The position numbers and the translations under genes were made by a program. From Pseudomonas sp. CC6-YY-74 (GTDB lineage Bacteria > Pseudomonadota > Gammaproteobacteria > Pseudomonadales > Pseudomonadaceae), in contig NZ_CP019947.1 of the NCBI RefSeq assembly GCF_002025205.1, positions 379,501-443,500 on the forward strand: 64,000 nucleotides of DNA, in the 5' to 3' direction. Below are positions 30,142 to 38,932 of this stretch, piece after piece; position 1 is the first letter of the stretch; each line of letters opens with the position of its first letter. The notes under the pieces are model-generated. The model did not search any database. It saw only the letters and a program-made list of their open reading frames with translations, and had not been told where the DNA came from.

Positions 30142-31002
30142 GTGAGTTTCACTGCCATTCAATCGCGAATATGCAGCAGCAGCGCTCGGAGCCTGTTGGG
30201 TGGCCTGGTTATTGGTGTGCTCCTGGCTGGCTGTGCCAGCCCGTCGGGTGGTGTGCAAGTTGTCGATCGCAATCACCGCGGTGCGGCGACGCAGCAGCGC
30301 CAACCTGTGACCAGCGGTCAATATCTGGTGCGACGTGGCGATACCCTGTATTCAATTGCCTTTCGTTTCGGCTGGGACTGGAAAGCCTTGGCTGCGCGCA
30401 ATGGTATTGCCTCGCCTTATCTGATTCGGGTTGGCCAGGTCATTCGCTTCGACGGTCGCCAGCCGACGCGGCGGGCTGTAGTTGCCGCCGCGCCTGCAGT
30501 GACCCGGCCGGCACCGATTGGCCGCCCGGTTGCGCCGCTTAAGTCCCCGACTGTGCGGACTCAGGCGCAGTCGCCAGTGCCTATCAAGACAACCCAGGCG
30601 ACCACTCCGGTGCAATCTGTCGCGCGCTCAGCATCAGGCTGGGCCTGGCCTGCCAGCGGCGTTGTAATTGGACGATTCTCCTCAAACGGCAGTTTGAATA
30701 AAGGCATTGATATCGCCGGTGATTTGGGACAGCCTGTTTTAGCTGCGTCTGATGGGTCAGTTGTATACGCCGGGAGTGGTTTGCGGGGCTACGGCGAGTT
30801 GGTGATCATCAAACATAGCGATACCTACGTAAGTGCCTACGGACACAACCGCAGGCTGCTGGTTCAGGAGGGACAGCAGGTCAAAGTTGGGCAAACGATT
30901 GCCGAAATGGGTTCCACAGGAGCCGACCGGGTGAAGCTTCATTTTGAAATTCGCCGTCAGGGAAAGCCTGTAGACCCGATGCAATACTTGCCGCACCCTT
31001 GA
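30142..31002 (+). CDS. nlpD: Lipoprotein NlpD (LysM and degenerate LytM domains)
   Basis: NlpD activates cell-separation amidases and, at the DNA level, carries promoters for rpoS. The start is a GTG at 30142 with GGGAGA upstream. The lipobox LLAGC places the lipidated Cys at residue 31. A LysM domain follows ([16 protein letters not shown], about 56-100), then a Pro/Ala/Thr linker, and a C-terminal M23-type fold (about 165-285) in which the metal His residues are largely missing (KGIDIAG, LHFEIR). That degeneracy is normal for NlpD/EnvC-type activators. Confidence 0.94.
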   Translation: MSFTAIQSRICSSSARSLLGGLVIGVLLAGCASPSGGVQVVDRNHRGAATQQRQPVTSGQYLVRRGDTLYSIAFRFGWDWKALAARNGIASPYLIRVGQVIRFDGRQPTRRAVVAAAPAVTRPAPIGRPVAPLKSPTVRTQAQSPVPIKTTQATTPVQSVARSASGWAWPASGVVIGRFSSNGSLNKGIDIAGDLGQPVLAASDGSVVYAGSGLRGYGELVIIKHSDTYVSAYGHNRRLLVQEGQQVKVGQTIAEMGSTGADRVKLHFEIRRQGKPVDPMQYLPHP

Positions 31003-31106
31003 TCGGCCGCTCGTCTGCTCCATCACGTGGGAGGACGAGCTCAGGTGTTGCCAGGGAATCAGGTGCCACCAGAGCTTGCTGTCGAACTCAGCAAGGAACA
31101 ACAATA

Positions 31107-32111
31107 ATGGCACTCACTCCAAAAGAAGCGCCGGAGTTTGACGTCGATGATCAAGTGCTCTTGATGGAGACTGGCGTCGTCTTGGACGATGTGTCGAGCG
31201 ATGAGGCGGAAAAGCCGCAGGCTCGCACTAAAGCCAAACAATCAAGTAGCAAGCAGCACAAGTACATCGACTACACGCGCGCGCTAGACGCCACTCAGTT
31301 GTATCTCAACGAAATCGGTTTTTCTCCCCTGCTTAGCCCTGAAGAGGAAGTGTTCTTTGCGCGATTGGCGCAGAAGGGCGATCCTGCTGGGCGCAAGCGC
31401 ATGATCGAAAGCAACCTGCGGCTGGTGGTGAAAATTGCCCGCCGCTACGTCAATCGTGGTTTGTCGCTGCTCGATTTGATCGAGGAAGGTAATCTCGGGC
31501 TGATCCGGGCGGTCGAGAAATTTGACCCGGAGCGGGGTTTTCGTTTCTCAACGTATGCGACCTGGTGGATCCGCCAGACCATCGAACGGGCGATCATGAA
31601 TCAGACCCGTACCATTCGATTGCCGATCCACGTGGTCAAAGAGCTCAACGTCTATCTGCGTGCGGCGCGCGAGTTGACCCAGAAACTCGACCATGAGCCT
31701 TCGGCCGAAGAGATTGCCAACCTGCTGGAAAAACCGGTGAGTGACGTCAAGCGCATGCTCGGCCTGAATGAGCGGGTTTCTTCGGTGGATGTTTCCCTCG
31801 GCGCGGATTCTGACAAGACCCTGCTCGATACCCTGACTGATGACCGTCCAACCGATCCATGCGAGTTGCTGCAAGACGACGACTTGTCGCAAAGCATTGA
31901 TCTATGGCTGTCCGAGTTGACCGACAAGCAGCGTGAGGTAGTGGTGCGGCGTTTCGGCTTGCGCGGCCACGAAAGCTGTACCCTGGAAGAAGTCGGTCAG
32001 GAGATCGGCTTGACTCGCGAGCGTGTGCGGCAGATTCAAGTCGAGGCGCTCAAGCGCTTGCGCGAGATTCTGGAAAAGAACGGTCTGTCGAGTGACGCCT
32101 TGTTTCAGTAG
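31107..32111 (+). CDS. rpoS: RNA polymerase sigma factor RpoS
   Basis: RpoS is the stationary-phase and general stress sigma factor. The start at [16 protein letters not shown] gives the usual 334 aa and has AAGGA upstream. Region 2 ([20 protein letters not shown], then [16 protein letters not shown]), region 3 and region 4 ([19 protein letters not shown]) are complete. The 104-nt leader after nlpD is short, so major promoters probably lie inside nlpD. Confidence 0.97.
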   Translation: MALTPKEAPEFDVDDQVLLMETGVVLDDVSSDEAEKPQARTKAKQSSSKQHKYIDYTRALDATQLYLNEIGFSPLLSPEEEVFFARLAQKGDPAGRKRMIESNLRLVVKIARRYVNRGLSLLDLIEEGNLGLIRAVEKFDPERGFRFSTYATWWIRQTIERAIMNQTRTIRLPIHVVKELNVYLRAARELTQKLDHEPSAEEIANLLEKPVSDVKRMLGLNERVSSVDVSLGADSDKTLLDTLTDDRPTDPCELLQDDDLSQSIDLWLSELTDKQREVVVRRFGLRGHESCTLEEVGQEIGLTRERVRQIQVEALKRLREILEKNGLSSDALFQ

Positions 32112-32127
32112 TTCTTGCCTGCTCTAC

Positions 32128-32153
32128 AAAACCCGGCTTAGGCCGGGTTTTTT
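32128..32153 (+). terminator. Intrinsic terminator of rpoS
   Basis: ACCCGGC, a short loop, then GCCGGGT is followed by a six-T run, 17 nt after the rpoS stop. Confidence 0.85.
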
Positions 32154-32163
32154 GTGGGCGTCG

Positions 32164-32181
32164 TGTAAGCCATTGCTTACG
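32164..32181. promoter_or_regulatory. GacA upstream activating sequence of rsmZ
   Basis: TGTAAG-N6-CTTACG is the near-palindromic GacA box found upstream of Rsm small RNA genes. It lies about 180 bp before the deduced rsmZ start, the expected distance. It predicts that GacS/GacA controls the downstream RNA. Confidence 0.85.
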
Positions 32182-32350
32182 CGACGTGTAAGTGATTAAG
32201 GGAAAGAATGGCAGGAAAGTCGCTGTTTGAATATTTTGTTTTAGTTCAAGTTACTGATTTATATGATTATTTAATTATACTTTATGGCTCGTTGCATTTT
32301 TTCAGGTATTTGGCGGGCTTGTGGCAAAGCAGGGAAACGTTAGTATTACA

Positions 32351-32487
32351 CCTGTGCCTAGGGACTGGCACAGGTCGCAACGGACAGCGGTCAGGACAAT
32401 CGCAGGACGCGATTTCATCAGGATGATGAGCAGGGAATACAGGGAGTAGGGACAAAAGAGTGGGCGGGTAATACCGCCCCTTTTTTT
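32351..32487 (+). ncRNA. rsmZ: RsmZ small regulatory RNA
   Basis: RsmZ sequesters the CsrA/RsmA-type translational repressors through repeated GGA motifs in hairpin loops. From the predicted start near 32351, eight GGA motifs occur in 100 nt. The first is in the loop of a perfect hairpin (CCTGTGCC...GGCACAGG), and the RNA ends at GGGCGG-loop-CCGCCC plus seven T (32462-32487). A TTGTGG-N16-TAGTAT promoter precedes it, and the GacA box lies upstream. The position between rpoS and fdxA is the conserved rsmZ locus. The 5' end is inferred. Confidence 0.9.
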
Positions 32488-32501
32488 GCCTGCAAGAAAG
32501 C

Positions 32502-32527
32502 AAAAGACCCGCGCAAGGCGGGTCTTT
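32502..32527. terminator. Hairpin terminator between rsmZ and fdxA
   Basis: AAAGACCCGC pairs with GCGGGTCTTT. On the minus strand it lies 20 nt beyond the fdxA stop and serves that gene. Its position just after the RsmZ terminator separates the two convergent units. Confidence 0.75.
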
Positions 32528-32547
32528 CAGTGGGCGCTGAGTAAGGT

Positions 32548-32871
32548 TTAGCGTTCCAGGTGTTGCAGTTTGTCTTTTACGCCATCCCACTCTTCAGCAT
32601 CAGGTAAGCCTTCTTTCTTTTCGGTGATGTTCGGCCAGACTTCGGCCAGATCGGCATTGAGTTGGGTATATTCCTGCTGGTCTTCCGGTACTTCGTCTTC
32701 GGAGAAGATCGCTTGGGCCGGGCACTCCGGCTCGCAGAGTGCGCAGTCAATGCACTCGTCCGGGTGGATCACCAGGAAGTTAGGGCCTTCGTAGAAGCAG
32801 TCCACCGGACAGACTTCCACGCAGTCGGTGTACTTGCACTTGATGCAGTTGTCGGTGACGACGAAGGTCAT
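32548..32871 (-). CDS. fdxA: 7-Fe ferredoxin FdxA
   Basis: FdxA is a small electron carrier with one [3Fe-4S] and one [4Fe-4S] cluster. The start at MTFVVTDNC gives 107 aa; the longer open frame upstream is not family-like. Cluster ligands are visible in [17 protein letters not shown] and [12 protein letters not shown]. It is convergent with rsmZ and precedes mutS on the same strand order, as in Pseudomonas. Confidence 0.95.
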   Translation of the reverse strand: MTFVVTDNCIKCKYTDCVEVCPVDCFYEGPNFLVIHPDECIDCALCEPECPAQAIFSEDEVPEDQQEYTQLNADLAEVWPNITEKKEGLPDAEEWDGVKDKLQHLER

Positions 32872-33015
32872 TTCTAATTCTCTCCTCAGGCTACGGCTCG
32901 GGGACTGTTTTGCATAAACAGCCCCTCGGTTCGGGAAACTATGGCTGCGACACCGGGCTAGTAGGCCGCAGCATCCCAAAGCGCGCGCGATTCTAACAGC
33001 TTGCGCGCGCGGGCG

Positions 33016-35595
33016 TTAGACTCGCGCTTTCCATGTATATAACAGTTCCAGCGCTTTGCGCGGAGTCAGATCATCCAGGTTGATCTTGAATAATTCCTCC
33101 AGCACCGGGTGCGGCAGGCTGGCAAACATATCGCTTTGCAGTGGAGTCGCCTGCTGGCCGGGCTCGTTGCGTGGCAAATCATGGGGCAGGCTGGTGGTTT
33201 CCAGGCGCGCCAGATGTTCGCGGGCACGCAAGATCACTTCGCCGGGAACACCGGCCAGTTGCGCTACCGCTAAACCATAGCTCTGGCTGGCCGGGCCGGG
33301 CAGTACATGGTGCAAAAAGACGATGCGCTCATTGTGCTCGGTGGCGTTGAGATGCACGTTGGCAACCAGCGGCTCGCTCTCCGGCAGTACCGTGAGTTCG
33401 AAGTAGTGGGTGGCGAACAGCGTGTAGGCACGCAGCGTGGCCAGCTGTTCGGCGGCGGCCCAGGCCAGCGACAGGCCGTCGAAGGTACTGGTGCCACGGC
33501 CAACTTCGTCCATCAGCACCAGGCTGCGTTCTGTGGCGTTGTGCAGAATATTCGCGGTCTCGCTCATCTCGACCATAAAGGTCGAACGGCCGCCCGCCAG
33601 GTCATCGCTTGATCCGATACGGGTGAAGATGCGATCGACCAGCGACAGCTCGCAACTGGCCGCGGGGACGAAGCTGCCGATATGCGCGAGCAGCACGATC
33701 AGCGCGGTCTGGCGCATATAGGTGGATTTACCACCCATGTTCGGCCCGGTGATGATCAGCATGCGCGTGTCATCGTCGAGGCTCAGGTCGTTGGCCACGA
33801 AGGGGGTGGTCAGTACCTGCTCGACCACTGGATGACGGCCTTGCTCGATACGCATGCAGGGCTCGTCGACGAAGCGTGGACGATTGAGGTCGAGGTTCAG
33901 GGCGCGTTCGCCCAGGTTGCTCAGCACGTCCAGTTCGGCCAGGGCCGCGGCGCTGTCCTGCAGCGGACCGAGGTGGCCGATCAGGCGTTCCAGCAGTTGT
34001 TCATAGAGGATCTTTTCGCGGGCTAGGGCGCGGCTCTTGGCCGACAGCGCCTTGTCCTCGAATTCCTTTAGCTCTGGGGTGATGAAGCGCTCGGCACCTT
34101 TCAGGGTCTGGCGGCGGATATAGTCGGCCGGCGCCGACTCGGCCTGCTTGCTTGGCAGTTCGATAAAGTAGCCATGCACGCGGTTGTAGCCGACCTTGAG
34201 ATTGGCCAGGCCGGTGCGGGCCTTCTCCCGCACCTCCAGATCCATCAGGTACTGACCGGCGTTTTCGCTAAGCGATTGCAGTTCGTCCAGCTCGACGTCG
34301 TAGCCGGTCTTGAGCACGCCGCCATCGCGGATTACCGCGGGCGGGTTGTCAATAATGGCGCGGGCCAGCAGCTCGGCCAGCTCCGGGTAGGTGCTGACTA
34401 TGCCGGCCAAGTCAGCCAGGTGCGGCGAGTCGAGGTCAGTCATGGCCTGTTGCAACTCGGGCAGGGCGGCCAGGGCATCGCGCAGGCGCGCCAGGTCCCG
34501 TGGTCGGGCGTTGCGCAAGCCAATACGCGCAAGGATCCGTTCCAGATCGCCAATTTCCTTGAGCTGCGGTTGCAGGGTCTCGAAGCGATAACGCTCCAGC
34601 AGGCAGGCAATCGACTCCTGGCGCGCTTCCAATATTGTGCGGTCGCGCAGCGGGCGGTTCAGCCAGCGGCTGAGCAGGCGGCTGCCCATGGCGGTCTGGC
34701 AACGGTCGACCACCGATTGCAGGGTGTTCTCGCGCCCGCCGGCGAGGTTGACGTCCAGCTCCAGGTTGCGCCGGCTGGCGCCGTCGAGAATCACCGTGTC
34801 GTCGAGGCGCTCATGGCGCAGGCTGCGCAGGTGCGGCAGGGCGGTGCGCTGGGTTTCCTTGGCGTACGCCAGTAGGCAGCCGGCGGCGCCTATGGCCAGG
34901 CTCAGGTTCTCGCAGCCGAAGCCTTTCAGGTCCTGGGTGGTGAACTGTTGGCAGAGGCTTTTGTGCGCACTGTCGCGCTCGAAATCCCAGGGCGCGCGGC
35001 GACGCACGCCGGGGCGTTTCTCCGCGGGCAAGCCTTGCGGCCAGTCATCGGGGATCAGCAACTCGACCGGATTGAGGCGTTCCAGTTCGGCCAGCAGATT
35101 CTCCCAGCCTTTGATCTCCAGCACGCTGAAGCGGCCGCTGGTAATGTCCAGCACAGCCAGGCCGAACAGCCGCTCGTCACCGAGTACGGCGGCTAGTAAG
35201 TTGTCGCGTCGCTCGTCGAGCAGCGCCTCGTCACTGACCGTGCCGGGGGTGATGATGCGCACCACCTGGCGGTCCACGGGACCCTTGCTGGTGGCCGGGT
35301 CGCCGACCTGTTCGCAGATCACCACCGACTCGCCGAGCTTGACCAGCTTGCCCAGGTAGCCTTCGGCGGCGTGGTAGGGGATTCCGCACATGGGAATCGC
35401 CTGGCCGGCGGATTGGCCGCGGGCGGTCAGGGTGATATCCAGCAGCTTGGCGGCCTTTTTCGCGTCTTCGTAGAAAATCTCGTAGAAGTCGCCCATGCGG
35501 TAAAACATCAGCTGGTCCGGGTGCTGGTTTTTCAGTCTCCAGTACTGCTGCATCATGGGCGTGTGAGAAGATAAATCTTGAATAGCCTTATTCAT
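33016..35595 (-). CDS. mutS: DNA mismatch repair protein MutS
   Basis: MutS recognises mismatches and starts methyl-directed repair. The 859-residue protein is complete: the N-terminal mismatch-binding YRMGDFYE (about residues 33-40), connector, lever and clamp domains, and the ABC ATPase with Walker [10 protein letters not shown] and [13 protein letters not shown]. Its ATG overlaps the stop of the prophage integrase (TGATG), and no strong Shine-Dalgarno sequence is visible before it. The prophage has therefore cut mutS off from its native upstream region while preserving the full coding sequence. Confidence 0.97.
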   Translation of the reverse strand: MNKAIQDLSSHTPMMQQYWRLKNQHPDQLMFYRMGDFYEIFYEDAKKAAKLLDITLTARGQSAGQAIPMCGIPYHAAEGYLGKLVKLGESVVICEQVGDPATSKGPVDRQVVRIITPGTVSDEALLDERRDNLLAAVLGDERLFGLAVLDITSGRFSVLEIKGWENLLAELERLNPVELLIPDDWPQGLPAEKRPGVRRRAPWDFERDSAHKSLCQQFTTQDLKGFGCENLSLAIGAAGCLLAYAKETQRTALPHLRSLRHERLDDTVILDGASRRNLELDVNLAGGRENTLQSVVDRCQTAMGSRLLSRWLNRPLRDRTILEARQESIACLLERYRFETLQPQLKEIGDLERILARIGLRNARPRDLARLRDALAALPELQQAMTDLDSPHLADLAGIVSTYPELAELLARAIIDNPPAVIRDGGVLKTGYDVELDELQSLSENAGQYLMDLEVREKARTGLANLKVGYNRVHGYFIELPSKQAESAPADYIRRQTLKGAERFITPELKEFEDKALSAKSRALAREKILYEQLLERLIGHLGPLQDSAAALAELDVLSNLGERALNLDLNRPRFVDEPCMRIEQGRHPVVEQVLTTPFVANDLSLDDDTRMLIITGPNMGGKSTYMRQTALIVLLAHIGSFVPAASCELSLVDRIFTRIGSSDDLAGGRSTFMVEMSETANILHNATERSLVLMDEVGRGTSTFDGLSLAWAAAEQLATLRAYTLFATHYFELTVLPESEPLVANVHLNATEHNERIVFLHHVLPGPASQSYGLAVAQLAGVPGEVILRAREHLARLETTSLPHDLPRNEPGQQATPLQSDMFASLPHPVLEELFKINLDDLTPRKALELLYTWKARV

Positions 35596-36887
35596 CAGGT
35601 AGTTAGCGCGCTTTCTAAATTTATGTGGGGCAGGATTGGGGCAATCTGCGCGGTGTTCTGCATGCCGAACCAGATGTGCTCAAGCTCGTTTGGCGATTCG
35701 TCGTCCATCCATTTGGCATATACCTGAACCAACATGGTGAAGTCCTTGTGACCCATCTGCTTGGAAATGAAGGCAAGATTACCACGGGCTGTTAGGCACC
35801 AGCAGGCATAGGTGTGGCGGGTTTGGTAAGGCCGGCGCGGGCGGGTTTTAGCTCGGCGCTGAATGTTGCCCCACTTGGTGTTCCAAGCCGTTGGCACAAA
35901 CCAGGCATTGACCTTGGTTTTTCTGGCCTGGGTTGTCGGCGATAGTAGTGGGGTGACGGTGTCCTGGCGGGTCTCGTGACGGTTCAGGTAGACCGTTACC
36001 GTTAGGGCTGCGGCTTCCGCTTGCAGGGCGAGCAGGGTGATCACCGCCTCGCGCGCCGGCGGAAACAGGAACACGATGCGCGCTCGCCCGGTTTTGGGTG
36101 GTTTGAACTGGCCGCTGCTGGTTACTGCCCGGCGCACGTGGATTATGTTTGCGTCCAGATCTACATCTTCTTTGGCCAGCCCACACAACTCGCCAGGTCG
36201 CAGCCCGGTATAGACCGCCAGGGTGATCGAGGCGCTGTCTGCTGGGTGTAGGCAACCGTCGGCGATCAGCTTGGCGAACTCGGCCTGGGTCAATGGGTCT
36301 GGTTCGCGGGCACTCATCTGAAAGCGTACGCATGCCGCCGCCAAACCTGTGCGGCAGTAACCGTTGCTCTCGCACCAGCCCAGGAAGCCCGACAGGGTCG
36401 CCAGGTAGTGGTTGGCTGTTGATGTGGCGCGATCTTCGATCAGATCCACGCGCAGCTGCTGAACATCCTCGGGCAACAGTGTGCTGCCCAGCCTGTTTTT
36501 GCCTAGCAGCTCAATGCAGATATCGAGCGCGGAACCATAGCGGCTCTCGGTCTCGGCTGTGATGTCCACGGCTTTGAGCGGCTTGTAACGAGCGAGCAGG
36601 GCATGCAGGCGCTCATCGCGTGGGGTGCTGTAGTTGCTGGCGTGCTTGGAGCCTGGGAAGTGCTGGGCATAGTCGAACTTGCCCATCTTGATGTCATGAA
36701 GAACCGCCGCCCGGAGTTGGGCGGCGTGACGAATGTTGGCTTTGGTAACCGGCAGGCCCAGCGTTTCGCGACAGCGCCTGCGCTTCCACATGAAGGCGAT
36801 GCGCAGGCTGTTGCCGTGGATCTCAATACCCTGGTGCTTGGCCAGTTCGGCTTCTAGGCCGCTTCCTGCGGTGCGCTCTCGACCCAC
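35595..36887 (-). CDS. int: Tyrosine-family phage integrase
   Basis: This is a site-specific recombinase that inserts and excises the prophage. The GTG at 36887 is preferred over the open frame further upstream: GAGGAG lies 8 nt before it, and the N terminus [12 protein letters not shown] then matches the arm-binding domain of this integrase group, giving 430 aa. The catalytic residues are seen as Arg in [14 protein letters not shown] in [10 protein letters not shown], His in MGHKDFT and the nucleophile Tyr in VQVYAKWM. It overlaps xis by 34 nt upstream and mutS by 1 nt downstream. Confidence 0.93.
   Translation of the reverse strand: MGRERTAGSGLEAELAKHQGIEIHGNSLRIAFMWKRRRCRETLGLPVTKANIRHAAQLRAAVLHDIKMGKFDYAQHFPGSKHASNYSTPRDERLHALLARYKPLKAVDITAETESRYGSALDICIELLGKNRLGSTLLPEDVQQLRVDLIEDRATSTANHYLATLSGFLGWCESNGYCRTGLAAACVRFQMSAREPDPLTQAEFAKLIADGCLHPADSASITLAVYTGLRPGELCGLAKEDVDLDANIIHVRRAVTSSGQFKPPKTGRARIVFLFPPAREAVITLLALQAEAAALTVTVYLNRHETRQDTVTPLLSPTTQARKTKVNAWFVPTAWNTKWGNIQRRAKTRPRRPYQTRHTYACWCLTARGNLAFISKQMGHKDFTMLVQVYAKWMDDESPNELEHIWFGMQNTAQIAPILPHINLESALTT
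35605..35644 (-). promoter_or_regulatory. Possible phage-supplied promoter for mutS in the integrase 3' end
   Basis: On the minus strand TTGCCC (35644-35639) and TAAATT (35623-35618) are spaced by 15 nt and point at mutS. The match is weak. attL must lie in or near this junction, but the core cannot be defined without attR. Confidence 0.25.
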
Positions 36888-37051
36888 TTGTCGATCTCCT
36901 CGATATTGATAAATACGCGAGAGTCGCGCGCTTTGCGCCAAATGCGGCCCTGTGCCCAGGTGCCGTTCTTCACCTTGTGGCGGATGGCGTCCTCGCTATA
37001 GCCGGTCAGCTCGGAAGCGCGCTTTATGAGAACCCAGCGAGGGAGGCTCAT
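36854..37051 (-). CDS. xis: Excisionase-like small DNA-binding protein
   Basis: The 65-residue protein has a winged-helix pattern (VLIKRASELTGYSEDAIRHK, then GRIWRKARDSRVFINIEEID) typical of phage excisionases. It lies directly upstream of and overlapping int. A GAGGTG ribosome site precedes the ATG. It probably directs integrase toward excision. It is at the end of the leftward early operon, as in lambda. Confidence 0.8.
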   Translation of the reverse strand: MSLPRWVLIKRASELTGYSEDAIRHKVKNGTWAQGRIWRKARDSRVFINIEEIDKWVESAPQEAA

Positions 37052-38019
37052 GCTGCACCTCGCTGGACATGGTGGCTATGTGCCGTCAAGCTCGCAGGGT
37101 TGAAACTGCCAAGGAGGCGCGCATGCTGCCCAATGAAGTCACTGTTAATTTCAAGTTTCGGCCAAAGCTCTGGCTGGTTTCGCCTTTTGCAGCATTCTTG
37201 GTCATTGTTCTTTACCTCTTGCCTTGGGGGGCTGCTAGTGCTCCTGCTTGGGTTCAGGCTCTCGGAGCTGTCGCAGGTGTTTTCGTCGCCGTGTTTGTTG
37301 CTAGTGGCCAGCAACGACGTCAAGAGCAGTCTGAAAGGCGTAAGGAAAGAGTTGTAATCAAGGCCATTGCCGAAATCGCGAGAAGAGGGTCTATGTGGGT
37401 TGAGCAAATCCACATGCTTGCTAGTCATGGTGAAGCAAAGGCGCAGTCCACCCGCTTTCTTCAGGCAATAGATGCGGTGGAGCGGGAGTGGCAACTTCTC
37501 CAGGCCGTTCGACTTACTGATTTGCCTGATGAGTCCTTGGTAAATGACTTTTCGCTTCTGGAACATAACCTTCGCAGTTGCGTTGACTCTGCTCGCAGAT
37601 ATCTCGCGGGGGCTCAAGGTGAGGAACTGCGTAGCATTGGCATCAAAGTTACGTTCAATAAAAACATCGTTAGGGACATTGCTGAACGGCTTGCGACTGA
37701 GACGCCATGAGGTTGTGGATGTCGCTATAGGTGGTCCATACCCCACGACAAGCTGCGCGTGCGGGCGGTTAGTTGAGCGGAGCGGTTCACTCTGATCTGG
37801 CGCCCGGCGCACGCATGTCGTGGGGTATACGCGACCTGTGGTGGCGCGGAGCAGGGGCGGGAGAATGCCTGCTGCTGTGCAGCAGAGACTCTTTATAGCG
37901 CCACCGCTCGGGATCTGATGGCGGCTGCGCAATGTGGCGCGCGGCTGGTTGGCATGTACCAGGCCGCCGCCGTGCTGGCGCCCGGCTTTGAGTGCGGTGG
38001 TTGCGGTGGCTTGGGTCAT
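37048..38019 (-). CDS. Doubtful Ash-like open frame downstream of the HD hydrolase
   Basis: The frame begins with an ATG that overlaps the HD gene stop by 4 nt (ATGA) and has GGAGGT 7 nt upstream, so at least its start is probably translated. It would give 323 aa, but the second two thirds lie opposite the membrane gene at 37123-37710. Residues near the middle (VYPTTCVRRAPDQ, VVGYGPP) are encoded by the long inverted repeat at 37738-37828. They recall the Ash-type peptides reported over P4/P1-like immunity RNA loci; that comparison is from memory. The true product may be shorter or only a leader. Confidence 0.3.
   Translation of the reverse strand: MTQATATTALKAGRQHGGGLVHANQPRATLRSRHQIPSGGAIKSLCCTAAGILPPLLRATTGRVYPTTCVRRAPDQSEPLRSTNRPHAQLVVGYGPPIATSTTSWRLSRKPFSNVPNDVFIERNFDANATQFLTLSPREISASRVNATAKVMFQKRKVIYQGLIRQISKSNGLEKLPLPLHRIYCLKKAGGLRLCFTMTSKHVDLLNPHRPSSRDFGNGLDYNSFLTPFRLLLTSLLATSNKHGDENTCDSSESLNPSRSTSSPPRQEVKNNDQECCKRRNQPELWPKLEINSDFIGQHARLLGSFNPASLTAHSHHVQRGAA
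37123..37710 (+). CDS. Small membrane protein of unknown function, opposite strand in the early region
   Basis: The protein has 195 residues from the ATG of MLPNEVTVNFKF, supported by AAGGAGG 6 nt upstream; the frame is open 54 nt earlier without such support. Two membrane segments are visible (about residues 14-33 and 39-58), followed by a basic stretch (QQRRQEQSERRKERV) and a soluble helical C-terminal half. It runs against the int/early operon, and its base use is more AT-rich than the structural genes. This fits an independently transcribed prophage cargo gene, perhaps lysogenic conversion or superinfection exclusion; that role is a guess. Confidence 0.7.
   Translation: MLPNEVTVNFKFRPKLWLVSPFAAFLVIVLYLLPWGAASAPAWVQALGAVAGVFVAVFVASGQQRRQEQSERRKERVVIKAIAEIARRGSMWVEQIHMLASHGEAKAQSTRFLQAIDAVEREWQLLQAVRLTDLPDESLVNDFSLLEHNLRSCVDSARRYLAGAQGEELRSIGIKVTFNKNIVRDIAERLATETP
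37738..37906 (-). ncRNA. Candidate structured RNA (C4-like) at the left end of the early operon
   Basis: ATACCCCACGACA (37738-37750) pairs perfectly with TGTCGTGGGGTAT (37816-37828), and the stem continues inside with GCGTGC/GCACGC and GGGCG/CGCCC around a loop of about 30 nt. On the minus-strand 5' side a second arm, GGTGGCGC/GCGCCACC (37899-37906 with 37842-37849 in plus coordinates), encloses a CTGCTG-TG-CAGCAG hairpin. Two adjacent long-range arms in a phage early region resemble C4/P4-CI type antisense RNAs. Strand and ends are inferred from the direction of the early operon. Confidence 0.45.
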
Positions 38020-38708
38020 GCTGCGTACCTCCGGCGATGTGTCGTGGCCAGCAGCGTGATGAGCCGGTCGTGGTAGCGCTGGCGGGCGTCTTCGGGTGTC
38101 CAGCGGGTGATGTGTTGCGGCAATGGGTCGTAGCCGTTGAGGCATTCCCAGGTGCCGGCTTGCTCGGGCATAAGGTCGCGGCGTTCGGTGGCCAGGGCGA
38201 CCATGTCGGCGGTGTGGATGCTTGCCGGTAGCACGGGGTCGATGTCGAAGCGTTCGGCGACGGCCAGCCACACGCGCTGCTCGATCTGGTGGTAGATCGA
38301 GGCGAGGTGGCTCAGGTGTTCGGCCATTGGGTCGTTGCCGGGGCTGATGGTGTACTCCGCTGCCGCCTGGCTCATGCGGTGGCGATCGATGCCGAGCGAT
38401 TCGCAGGTCAGTAGCCAGGCATCGGTTGTGCTCGCCGCGGTTTCCTTCAGCAGCTGCTTGAGCGGTTGCACCATATCGCCCACATAGGCCTCTGCCGCGT
38501 CGTGCAGCAGGGCGGGCAGTTGATCCTCATCCGGCACGATGCTGGCGACCAGCAGGCTGTGCTGGGCGACCGAATAGTGGTGCCTGCAGTGGCCGTTGAA
38601 GCGGCAGATGTGGGCCAGGCTATGGGCGATGTCGGTGGTGGTGACTAGATCCGCGCGCGGGCGCAGCAGGCTCATGGGTTTGGCGCTGTTGGTGAGTATC
38701 CAGCTCAT
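38016..38708 (-). CDS. HD-domain phosphohydrolase (YfbR-like)
   Basis: The protein has 230 residues from the ATG at 38708, which has AGGAG 8 nt upstream. The HD metal motif is seen as HSLAHICRFNGH, then YSVAQHSLLVA and LLHDAAEAYVGD, the pattern of YfbR-type 5'-deoxynucleotidases. In phages such enzymes may adjust nucleotide pools. The gene is coupled on both sides by 4-nt overlaps (ATGA). Confidence 0.85.
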   Translation of the reverse strand: MSWILTNSAKPMSLLRPRADLVTTTDIAHSLAHICRFNGHCRHHYSVAQHSLLVASIVPDEDQLPALLHDAAEAYVGDMVQPLKQLLKETAASTTDAWLLTCESLGIDRHRMSQAAAEYTISPGNDPMAEHLSHLASIYHQIEQRVWLAVAERFDIDPVLPASIHTADMVALATERRDLMPEQAGTWECLNGYDPLPQHITRWTPEDARQRYHDRLITLLATTHRRRYAA

Positions 38709-38932
38709 GCCGCGATCTCCTGTTTCAGCTGTTCGGCCAGGGCTGCGTTGCGGGCGTTGTTCCGCAGCAGCCAGCAAGCCTCGGCGCCGAATTGGGCGCG
38801 CACTTGGCGCTCCAGTTCGGCGAGTTCGGTTTCGATTTGTGCGAGGCGGACCAGCGTGCGGGTGTGATCGTGCTGCAGCTTGCCGGCGGCATCGGGCGAT
38901 AGGCGCAGCAGTGGGTAGTGGCGCCTGGTCAT
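38705..38932 (-). CDS. Hypothetical protein, 75 aa
   Basis: This is a short helical protein with a heptad-like stretch (RLAQIETELAELERQVRAQF) that could form a coiled coil, followed by an Asn/Ala-rich helix. There is no recognised family. It overlaps both neighbours by 4 nt, so it is a genuine operon member. Confidence 0.7.
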   Translation of the reverse strand: MTRRHYPLLRLSPDAAGKLQHDHTRTLVRLAQIETELAELERQVRAQFGAEACWLLRNNARNAALAEQLKQEIAA

